Assembly (NCBI GenBank): GCA_029865285.1
Contig: JAOUHE010000035.1
Span: 1-13,233, forward strand
Direction: 5' to 3'
DNA length: 13,233 bases
DNA from: Chloroflexota bacterium
GTDB lineage: Bacteria > Chloroflexota > Limnocylindria > QHBO01
Below, in pieces: positions 1 through 5,201 of the stretch. Each line of letters opens with the position of its first letter. The first letter of the stretch is position 1. A program made the position numbers and the translations under genes. A model generated the notes under the pieces. The model saw only the letters and a program-made list of their open reading frames with translations, was not told the DNA's origin and searched no databases.

Positions 1-374
1 CTCACGTGTTCGTACTCGGAGACGCGCTCTGCGTTGGCGCTGGCCAGGACGCGCTCTGCAGCCGCGGGTATCTCCTCGGCTGACACGTCCAGGACGGATT
101 CGTAGATGCCTGCGAACGAGTGGTCGTCACCATCCTCGGGGACCCCGCTCGATCGGACGGCAAACGTACCGGTGCCGAGCTCTTTCGCCGCCCCGAACAG
201 CAGCGATCGACGGTCATCGGTCGCCAGGGCGGCGCCGTCGGCCGTCAGCACAACGCCCTCGGGGACGCGGGCCCCTGCCGCGATCAATTCCCCCAGACTC
301 GCGGCCTTGCCGCCCACGTCGGCGGCATCGCCAAGACCCACGTCGGCCAGTCGCCGAATCGATCCCGAACTCAT
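1..374 (-). CDS. PEP synthase/PPDK-type PEP/pyruvate-binding (ATP-grasp) protein, N-terminal 124 residues, cut by left edge
   Basis: The reverse strand from the ATG at 374-372 stays open to the window edge. The protein begins with the family's nucleotide-binding signature: GGKAASLGEL at residues 21-30, then VPEG at 38-41. FAVRSSG (71-77), an EDG (80-82) and SFAGIYES (86-93) match the glycine-rich and Arg-Ser-Ser region of the PPDK N-terminal ATP-binding domain. That domain is shared by PEP synthase, pyruvate phosphate dikinase and rifampicin phosphotransferase; it transfers phosphate from ATP to a catalytic histidine in a later domain, which lies outside this window. Only about 25 residues separate the VPEG/VVLTAD segment from FAVRSS, whereas PpsA or Rph have a much longer helical stretch there, so this is a compact variant. 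The start overlaps the tetR stop by 4 nt (ATGA), so the two are probably co-translated. Family assignment is firm; the substrate (pyruvate, rifamycin or other) is unknown. Confidence 0.85.
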   Translation of the reverse strand, partial: MSSGSIRRLADVGLGDAADVGGKAASLGELIAAGARVPEGVVLTADGAALATDDRRSLLFGAAKELGTGTFAVRSSGVPEDGDDHSFAGIYESVLDVSAEEIPAAAERVLASANAERVSEYEHV

Positions 375-982
375 CGCCCGTGCCCCGACGCTGACGCGAT
401 CATCGCGCGCACCACCCAGTCCAAATCGTCAATGGCCTCGTCAACCGGTGAGCCGAGGGGATCGCGCCACATCCGCTGAGCAGACGACGATGTGAGGATC
501 ACGAGCAGGCGGGCGAACCGGTCTCGGTCGACACTCGTCAGATTCGGAGCCAGGGCATCCGCCAACTCTCGGATCCTTGCGAACCGCTGTGGCATGGTGA
601 CTCGTCGTGTCTCGTCGGCCGCGGGGCTTGCCATCGCCACGCGTGCGATGTCGCCGACCGAATCCATGCGGGCGAACATCGCGCGGGCCCAACCTCGAAA
701 TTCGTCCGTAGAGCGTGGGAGGACCACGTCTTCCCGGCCGAGGTGCCGCACGATGTGTGGGTAGACCGCCGCGATGAGAGCACCCTTGCTTCCGAAGTGG
801 CGGTAGATCGTCGGCACCGATACGCCGGCCTCGTGTGCCACTGCCGGAATGGACAGGAAGGCGAGTCCGCCGGCCATGACGCGAATGGTGGCGTCCAGGA
901 TACGCACCCGTGTCTCCTCGGCCTGGTGCGCACGGAGCTCGCTTCGGTACGCGCGCCCCACATCATTAGCGATATGAGTCAC
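371..982 (-). CDS. TetR/AcrR-family transcriptional regulator
   Basis: This is a 203-residue protein with a GTG start at 982-980. Residues about 24-74 form the TetR DNA-binding domain: a helix from TRVRILDATIRVM, then the helix-turn-helix SIPAVAHEAGVSVPTIYRHF (44-63) and GSKGALIAAVY, a close match to the family consensus. The remaining 130 residues are the ligand-binding and dimerisation part, which is poorly conserved in this family, so no inducer can be predicted. The stop overlaps the ATG of the PEP/pyruvate-binding gene (ATGA), making a two-gene leftward operon in which the regulator probably controls itself and its partner. Upstream are a TATATT -10-like element 6 nt before the GTG and inverted repeats over the start (see the promoter entry). 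The gene is divergent from rpsU; I see nothing that links it functionally to the ribosomal genes. Confidence 0.9.
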   Translation of the reverse strand: MTHIANDVGRAYRSELRAHQAEETRVRILDATIRVMAGGLAFLSIPAVAHEAGVSVPTIYRHFGSKGALIAAVYPHIVRHLGREDVVLPRSTDEFRGWARAMFARMDSVGDIARVAMASPAADETRRVTMPQRFARIRELADALAPNLTSVDRDRFARLLVILTSSSAQRMWRDPLGSPVDEAIDDLDWVVRAMIASASGHGR

Positions 983-1018
983 GTAGTGAATATACGACTC
1001 GTGTCAAGAGTTTGTCGC
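972..1018 (-). promoter_or_regulatory. tetR promoter with overlapping inverted repeats (putative TetR operator)
   Basis: Read on the minus strand, TATATT (994-989) is a good -10 hexamer, with a weak -35 GCGACA (1018-1013) at 18-nt spacing. The expected transcription start, about 7 nt downstream, falls on or next to the GTG start at 982, so the mRNA would be leaderless. Two inverted repeats overlap this element. One has arms ATATGAGTC (972-980) and GACTCGTGT (996-1004), matching at 7 of 9 positions and flanking the -10. The other is TCAC-GTA-GTGA (979-989), a perfect 4-bp dyad touching the start codon. A TTGACA at 1007-1002 has no well-spaced -10. Dyads over the promoter of a TetR gene fit autorepression, but which dyad is the operator is not decided. 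Confidence 0.5.
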
Positions 1019-1036
1019 GCGGCAACTCCGGGCTGA

Positions 1037-1065
1037 TTGACCCTCTCCACCCTCGCTGATAGACT
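1037..1065 (+). promoter_or_regulatory. rpsU promoter, TTGACC-N17-TAGACT
   Basis: TTGACC (1037-1042) and TAGACT (1060-1065) are separated by exactly 17 nt (1043-1059), the optimal spacing for a housekeeping sigma factor. They match the -35 and -10 consensus at 5/6 and 4/6 positions. Transcription would begin near 1072, giving a leader of about 80 nt before the rpsU TTG codon. This is the best-matched promoter in the window and sits at the head of the rpsU-yqeY-pgpH run. Confidence 0.65.
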
Positions 1066-1082
1066 CCGCAGGCTTGTGCGCA

Positions 1083-1118
1083 GGACCGGCGCAGGCGCCA
1101 TACGGCGCTCATCGGTCC
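1083..1118 (+). promoter_or_regulatory. Nested stem-loop in the rpsU 5' leader
   Basis: The leader can fold into an outer 6-bp stem, GGACCG (1083-1088) with CGGTCC (1113-1118), enclosing an inner 5-bp stem, GCGCC (1095-1099) with GGCGC (1104-1108), capped by the tetraloop ATAC. The two stems are separated by an asymmetric internal loop of 6 and 4 nt. The element lies about 20 nt upstream of the Shine-Dalgarno and inside the predicted transcript. A structured leader ahead of a ribosomal protein gene could be an autoregulatory site, but short GC-rich stems are common in such sequence and no family match is claimed. Confidence 0.4.
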
Positions 1119-1139
1119 AGGCGCAACACCATGGCAGAG

Positions 1140-1145
1140 AGGAGG
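1140..1145 (+). promoter_or_regulatory. Perfect Shine-Dalgarno (AGGAGG) that fixes the rpsU TTG start
   Basis: AGGAGG sits 8 nt upstream of the TTG at 1154-1156, within a purine run from 1136. This spacing is ideal and decides the start: the same frame is open further upstream, but those codons cover the promoter and leader and do not resemble bS21. It is the only full-strength Shine-Dalgarno I find at any gene start in the window. Confidence 0.75.
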
Positions 1146-1153
1146 CGAGACGT

Positions 1154-1330
1154 TTGGCAGAGGTCCGCGTGGGCGAGAACGAGTCGTTCGAGAGCGCGCT
1201 GCGCCGCTTCAACAAGAAGATCCAGCAATCCGGGATCCTGGCTGAGGCACGGCGACGCGAGCACTACGAGAAGCCCAGCGTGAAGCGGAAGCGCAAGGAA
1301 GCAAAGAAGCGCAAGACCACCCGCGAATAG
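1154..1330 (+). CDS. rpsU: 30S ribosomal protein bS21
   Basis: With the TTG start the product is 58 residues, the usual short form of bS21. It begins MAEVRVGENESFESALRRFN, containing the family signature of an acidic N-terminus followed by ESFESALRRFNKKIQQSGIL (residues 9-29), then EARRREHYEKPSVKRKRK (31-48) and a lysine/arginine-rich tail that contacts 16S rRNA. bS21 sits on the 30S platform next to the 3' end of 16S rRNA and helps initiation. The gene has its own promoter, a structured leader and a perfect Shine-Dalgarno, and is followed 52 nt later by yqeY, its frequent partner in Gram-positive bacteria. A hairpin lies in that gap and may reduce read-through. Confidence 0.93.
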   Translation: MAEVRVGENESFESALRRFNKKIQQSGILAEARRREHYEKPSVKRKRKEAKKRKTTRE

Positions 1331-1353
1331 TCGCCAGACGCTCCCTTCCACCG

Positions 1354-1373
1354 CGGCGGACCCCGGTCCGCCG
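1354..1373 (+). terminator. Strong hairpin between rpsU and yqeY (possible attenuator or processing site; no U tract)
   Basis: CGGCGGACC (1354-1362) and GGTCCGCCG (1365-1373) are a perfect 9-bp inverted repeat. With two of those pairs opened it gives a 7-bp stem and a 6-nt loop, and it is very GC-rich. The downstream sequence AATCAAG has no run of T, so it is not a typical intrinsic terminator. The stem ends 9 nt before the yqeY ATG. It could tune rpsU relative to the downstream genes, stabilise the rpsU 3' end, or limit access to the yqeY start. Its GGACC/GGTCC core recurs in the rpsU leader hairpin. Confidence 0.45.
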
Positions 1374-1382
1374 AATCAAGCG

Positions 1383-1829
1383 ATGACTCTTCAGGAACGG
1401 ATCGAATCCGCCATGCGCGACGCGATGCGCGCCCGCGACGAGCGGCGCACGCAGACGCTGCGCATGGCCATGGCCGCTGCCCACAATCGCCAGATCGAGC
1501 TCGGCCGTCCGCTGACCGATGACGACTACACCGATGTGCTGGCCAGGCAGGTCAAGCAGCGTCGCGAGAGCGTCGAGGCGTTCCGTGCCGGGGCCCGCGA
1601 GGCGATGGCCGATGCCGAAGAGGCCGAGGCCGCGATCCTCAGCGAGTACCTGCCCGAGCGGCTCCGCGACGACGACCTGGAGCGGATCGTGCGCGATGCC
1701 ATTGTCGAGACCGGCGCCACCACGCCCGCCGACCTGGGCAGGGTGATGGGTCGGGTCGTTCCCCAGACCCGCGGCCGGGCCGACGGCAAGGCCGTCTCGG
1801 ACCTGGTGCGGCGGCTGCTGGGCGGCTGA
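1383..1829 (+). CDS. yqeY: GatB/YqeY domain protein (tRNA amidotransferase-like)
   Basis: This 148-residue protein matches the usual YqeY length. It opens with the family's basic amphipathic helix (MTLQERIESAMRDAMRARDE) followed by RTQTLRMAMAAAHNRQIELGRPLTDDD. Residues about 50-65 (DVLARQVKQRRESVEAF) and the segment AEEAEAAILSEYLPERLRDDDLERIV (79-104) are characteristic, as is the C-terminal GRVMGRVVPQTRGRADGKAVSDLVRRLL. The fold resembles the C-terminal tRNA-binding domain of GatB, so the protein may act on aminoacyl-tRNA, but the biochemical role of stand-alone YqeY is not established. No Shine-Dalgarno precedes the ATG; a stable hairpin ends 9 nt upstream. The stop is 2 nt from the pgpH ATG, so translation of the two is probably coupled. 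Confidence 0.9.
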   Translation: MTLQERIESAMRDAMRARDERRTQTLRMAMAAAHNRQIELGRPLTDDDYTDVLARQVKQRRESVEAFRAGAREAMADAEEAEAAILSEYLPERLRDDDLERIVRDAIVETGATTPADLGRVMGRVVPQTRGRADGKAVSDLVRRLLGG

Positions 1830-1831
1830 TC

Positions 1832-3937
1832 ATGTTCATCCCGCGCACGCTGGCCGAGACCGAGGGGCCCGGACGGGGCGCCTGGGCCCGTGCCCTGATC
1901 GTCGGCACATTCCTGACGCTGGCCATCTTCGCCACGCTTTCGGTGAGCCTCGGCGGCGGGCAGGTGGACCTGTCGGTCGGCGATGTGGCACAGACCGACA
2001 TTCGCGCCGCCCAGACGGTCAACTTCATCAGCGAGTCACAGACCGAGGCGGCGCGACAGGCTGCTGCCGACGCGGTGGCGTCGGTCTACGAGCAGATCGC
2101 ACCGCGGGCCGACATCCGCGCACGCCAGTTGCGTTTCTATGACGCGCTGGCACGCTCGATCACCAACATCCTTACCCAGCGAAACGCTGGCACGATCTCG
2201 CCCGAGGCAGTGGTCACCCGCCTGAACGAGGTGGCGCCCACGTTCAGTGATGAGCAGGTGGCCCTGGTTGCGCCGATGACGGTCAGCCACTGGACCAGTG
2301 TCTCGGCAGCCGGCCGTACGGCGCTCGAGGCGGCACTCTCCGGCGAGGTCCGCGAGGATGCCATCTCCGAAGCGCGCCAGGAGATTCGGGCGAACGTCAC
2401 CGCTTCGCTGGCGCAGCCGGAACGCGAACTGGCCGGCGACCTCGCCGCGGGACAGCTGGTCGCCAACACGCAGATCTCCGACGAACTGACCGAGGCGGCG
2501 CGCCAGGACGCCCGCGCGCTGGTCGAGCCGGTGGCAGTGGAGGTTCGGCAGGGTCAGACGGTGGTACGCCAGGGTGACCCGATCACCGTGCTCGACCTGG
2601 AGAAGCTCGACGAGTTGGGTCTCACCCGCCCGCTCATGGAGGCGACCACCATCGCCGGTCACGGCCTGATCGCCCTGCTGCTGTCGGGGCTGCTGGTGGG
2701 ATTCCTGTGGCGGTTCAAGCCGGACGTGTGGTTCCGCAACCGTTCGCTCCTGCTGTTTGTGCTCGCGCTGGTGGTGAGTGCCGTCGCGGTCCGCATCGCC
2801 GCCGACCGAACGCTGTGGGCCTACGTCGTTCCGACGGCGGCCACCGTGCTCGTCATCGCGGTCCTGCTCGACGCCGGCGCCGCCGCCGCGATGGCGGTCA
2901 CGCTGGCGTTGCTTGCGGGCGTCATGAACCGAGACGCATTCGGGCCCGCGGCCTACGCCCTGACCGGCGGGATCGCCGCGCTGGTGACCATCGCCCATGC
3001 CGAGCGGCTGAACATGTTCGTGCGAGCCGGGGTCGCGATCGCGGTGAGCAACGCGGCGATCCTGACCGCCACCGGCCTGATCGGTCAGAACGACCTGCCG
3101 GGAATCCTGCAGGGGATCGCGGCCGGAGCCGTGAATGCCGGGCTTTCGGTCCTGCTGGCGGTCGGCTCGTTCACCGTCCTCGGACACGTCTTCGGGATCA
3201 TGACCGTCTTCCAGCTGCTCGAGCTGGCCAACCCGTCGTCTCGCCTGCTGCGGCGCCTCCTGCTCGAGACGCCGGGCACCTACCACCACAGCGTGATGGT
3301 CGGTAACCTCGCCGAACGTGCCGCGGAGACGATCGGTGCCGACCCGCTGCTCGCTCGAGTCGGGGCCTACTACCACGACATCGGCAAGATGAAGAATCCG
3401 CTTGCATTCATCGAGAACCAGGCAGGCTCGCGCAACCTCCACGACGAGCTGGACCCCGAGACGAGCGCGCGTATCATCGCCAGCCACATCCGCGACGGGA
3501 TCGATCTCGGCTACGAGCACGGGCTGCCGGTCAAGATCATCGGCTTCATCCCACAGCACCACGGCACCGCGGTCATGACCTATTTCTATGGCAAGGCGCT
3601 GCGCGAGCTCGGCGCCAGTGGGGATGTTGCCACGAGCGACCAGTACCGATATCCGGGCCCCAAGCCGCAGAGTCGCGAAGCGGCGATCCTGATGCTTTCC
3701 GATGGGGTCGAGGCATCGGTCCGCTCGCTGGACGAGAAGGATGAGCCCGCGATCCGGGGCATGGTGAATCGCATCGTCGATGCGCGGGTCGAGGATGGCC
3801 AGCTCGACGATGCCGACCTGACACTCAAGAACATCGCCCAGATCAAGGAGGCGTTCGTCCAGCAACTGCTCGGCATGTACCACAGCCGGATCAAGTACCC
3901 CGACCAGGTGCCAACTTCGGAACCGCCGCCCGGTTGA
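1832..3937 (+). CDS. pgpH: 7TM-HD membrane phosphodiesterase, PgpH/YqfF family (c-di-AMP hydrolase)
   Basis: The 701-residue protein has the complete architecture of the family: an N-terminal membrane segment (about 20-40), an extracytoplasmic 7TMR-HDED-type domain rich in Ala/Glu/Arg helices (about 45-268), seven transmembrane segments (about 272-460) and a cytoplasmic HD domain (about 480-690). The HD metal ligands are all visible: YHHSVM (H485/H486), YYHDIGK (H515, D516), SHIRDG (H552), PQHHGT (H576/H577) and LSDGVEA (D624). Characterised PgpH enzymes degrade c-di-AMP to pApA, so this implies c-di-AMP signalling in the organism, probably tied to potassium and osmotic balance; that function is inferred from the family. 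It lies between yqeY and ybeY as in many Firmicutes, but the phoH gene often found there is absent. The next gene's predicted promoter overlaps this stop codon. Confidence 0.93.
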   Translation: MFIPRTLAETEGPGRGAWARALIVGTFLTLAIFATLSVSLGGGQVDLSVGDVAQTDIRAAQTVNFISESQTEAARQAAADAVASVYEQIAPRADIRARQLRFYDALARSITNILTQRNAGTISPEAVVTRLNEVAPTFSDEQVALVAPMTVSHWTSVSAAGRTALEAALSGEVREDAISEARQEIRANVTASLAQPERELAGDLAAGQLVANTQISDELTEAARQDARALVEPVAVEVRQGQTVVRQGDPITVLDLEKLDELGLTRPLMEATTIAGHGLIALLLSGLLVGFLWRFKPDVWFRNRSLLLFVLALVVSAVAVRIAADRTLWAYVVPTAATVLVIAVLLDAGAAAAMAVTLALLAGVMNRDAFGPAAYALTGGIAALVTIAHAERLNMFVRAGVAIAVSNAAILTATGLIGQNDLPGILQGIAAGAVNAGLSVLLAVGSFTVLGHVFGIMTVFQLLELANPSSRLLRRLLLETPGTYHHSVMVGNLAERAAETIGADPLLARVGAYYHDIGKMKNPLAFIENQAGSRNLHDELDPETSARIIASHIRDGIDLGYEHGLPVKIIGFIPQHHGTAVMTYFYGKALRELGASGDVATSDQYRYPGPKPQSREAAILMLSDGVEASVRSLDEKDEPAIRGMVNRIVDARVEDGQLDDADLTLKNIAQIKEAFVQQLLGMYHSRIKYPDQVPTSEPPPG

Positions 3938-3962
3938 GCCTTGGCGCTGACCGGCCTACCAT
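3934..3962 (+). promoter_or_regulatory. Internal promoter before ybeY, TTGAGC-N17-TACCAT
   Basis: TTGAGC (3934-3939) overlaps the pgpH stop codon and is followed after 17 nt by TACCAT (3957-3962). The -10 ends 9 nt before the ybeY ATG, so transcription would start about 3 nt upstream of the start codon and produce an almost leaderless mRNA. No Shine-Dalgarno is present in the 34-nt gap. The same TACCAT hexamer, at almost the same distance, precedes pth. Confidence 0.45.
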
Positions 3963-3971
3963 GATCTCGTC

Positions 3972-4559
3972 ATGGAGACGGCCGTTACCTTCCACGATCG
4001 GGTAGGGCACGAGCGGCTGGCTGCCGCCATCGCGCCGGTCGATAGCGCGCGCCTGCACGAACTGCTCGAATCCGCGGTTGCCGTGACCGCCCGCGCGGCG
4101 TTGGGCGATCTCGACGTCGAGGTTGAGTTGACGATTGCCGGCGACGCGGAGATGACGCACCTCAACTTCGACCACATGGGCGAGCGCGGCCCGACCGACG
4201 TGCTGGCCTTCCCTCTGCACCAATGGCTGATCGACGCCGGCCACTCCCACCTCGGTGACGATGACGGCATCTCCCCGCCGGGCGCCATGCTGCTCGGGGA
4301 CGTCGTGGTGGATCTCGATCAGGCGGAACGCCAGGCGCGCAATGGTGGCTGGGGGGTCGCCGAGGAGATCATCCTGCTCGCCGTCCACGGCACGCTCCAT
4401 CTGCTCGGGCACGACCACGCTGAGGCCGATGACGAGCTCGTCATGCGACGCCTCGAGAGTTCCGTGCTGAGCTCACTGCACCGACGTCACCACGACGTTC
4501 CCTGGCAACCCGGATCGCTGTTCGATCGAGCCGGCCACGCCGTCTCCGCCGGGACCTGA
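3972..4559 (+). CDS. ybeY: Endoribonuclease YbeY (16S rRNA maturation / rRNA quality control)
   Basis: The product is 195 residues, longer than the roughly 150-160 typical of the family. The zinc-binding signature HGTLHLLGHDH is intact at residues 139-149 (ligands H139, H143, H149), preceded by the conserved core NFDHMGERGPTDVLAFP (65-81) and LLGDVVVDLDQAERQA (107-122). YbeY is a single-strand-specific metalloendoribonuclease that works on the 3' end of 16S rRNA and in ribosome quality control. The extra length comes from an N-terminal extension, a loop between the TDVLAFP and LLGD motifs (HQWLIDAGHSHLGDDDGISP, about 83-102), and a C-terminal tail with HRRHHD. The ATG at 3972 follows a promoter-like TACCAT, without a Shine-Dalgarno. 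Position next to pgpH is the conserved arrangement. Confidence 0.92.
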   Translation: METAVTFHDRVGHERLAAAIAPVDSARLHELLESAVAVTARAALGDLDVEVELTIAGDAEMTHLNFDHMGERGPTDVLAFPLHQWLIDAGHSHLGDDDGISPPGAMLLGDVVVDLDQAERQARNGGWGVAEEIILLAVHGTLHLLGHDHAEADDELVMRRLESSVLSSLHRRHHDVPWQPGSLFDRAGHAVSAGT

Positions 4560-4581
4560 TCCCGCACGCAGCCGGGGCGGC

Positions 4582-4587
4582 TACCAT
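4582..4587 (+). promoter_or_regulatory. -10-like TACCAT element 8 nt upstream of pth
   Basis: TACCAT lies in the 36-nt gap between ybeY and pth and ends 8 nt before the pth ATG, a position that would give a near-leaderless transcript. I find no convincing -35 at 16-18 nt spacing, so this rests on its likeness in sequence and position to the element before ybeY. No Shine-Dalgarno is present. It is weaker than the ybeY promoter call. Confidence 0.3.
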
Positions 4588-4595
4588 CGGCCGCG

Positions 4596-5183
4596 ATGAA
4601 GGTGATCTGCGGCCTGGGCAATCCAGGCGAGCGCTATCGGTATTCGCGCCATAACGTCGGCTTCCGGGTGGTCGACCTGCTTGCCGATCGCTGGGGGCTG
4701 GCCGGTGCTGGGCGCGTCCGGGAAGGCGCTGCCGTGTTGGATGCCACCCTTCCCGGCCCGATCGGCCGCGTGCTGCTGGTCAAGCCGATGCGCTACATGA
4801 ACAACTCCGGCAGCGGACTGCGTGCAGCCATGCGGCAGACCGATGCGGACGCCGCCGTCGACCTGCTGGTCGTGGCCGACGACATTGACCTGCCGCTCGG
4901 TCGAGTTCGCCTTCGGCGCTCCGGATCGGCGGGCGGTCATAACGGGCTGCGCGACATCATCGCGACGCTTGGAAGCGACGAGTTCAACCGGCTGCGGGTC
5001 GGGATCGGGCGCAGCGGACACGCGGTGGAGCACGTGCTGGCCATCTTCAAGCCGGGGGAGCGTGAGCTGGCCGCCGAGGCGGTGGCCACCGCCACCGATG
5101 CAGCCGAGCGCTGGCTGCGTGACGGCATCGAGGAGGCAATGAACGAGTTCAACGGCATCGACCTGGCCGAGCCGCCCGAGTGA
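4596..5183 (+). CDS. pth: Peptidyl-tRNA hydrolase
   Basis: The 195-residue product has the usual length and every signature of bacterial Pth. GLGNPGERY at residues 6-14 contains the tRNA-binding Asn (N9), and SRHNVGF (17-23) contains the catalytic histidine H19. RYMNNSG (66-72) carries the substrate Asn, VVADDIDLPLGRVRLR (92-107) the catalytic Asp, and GSAGGHNGLRDI (110-121) the H115/N116 pair. FNRLRVGIGR (130-139) follows. Pth cleaves the ester bond of peptidyl-tRNAs dropped by ribosomes and recycles the tRNA; it is normally essential. It is followed 18 nt later by mfd, a pairing also seen in Bacillus. An internal TACCAT element suggests independent transcription. Confidence 0.96.
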   Translation: MKVICGLGNPGERYRYSRHNVGFRVVDLLADRWGLAGAGRVREGAAVLDATLPGPIGRVLLVKPMRYMNNSGSGLRAAMRQTDADAAVDLLVVADDIDLPLGRVRLRRSGSAGGHNGLRDIIATLGSDEFNRLRVGIGRSGHAVEHVLAIFKPGERELAAEAVATATDAAERWLRDGIEEAMNEFNGIDLAEPPE

Positions 5184-5201
5184 CGGAGTGAGGCGCTGCT
5201 G

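Noticed and set aside
1002..1007. TTGACA on the minus strand as the tetR -35
   Set aside because: It is only 7 nt from TATATT, and no acceptable -10 lies 16-18 nt downstream. It may be part of an operator or coincidence.
1037..1153. A 39-codon upstream extension of rpsU, starting from the TTG of the -35 hexamer
   Set aside because: The extension covers the promoter and the leader hairpin and has no bS21 likeness. The perfect Shine-Dalgarno fixes the start at 1154.
2036..3883. A 615-codon open frame antisense to pgpH
   Set aside because: Same cause: a compositional shadow of a GC-rich gene whose plus-strand product has complete 7TM-HD motifs.
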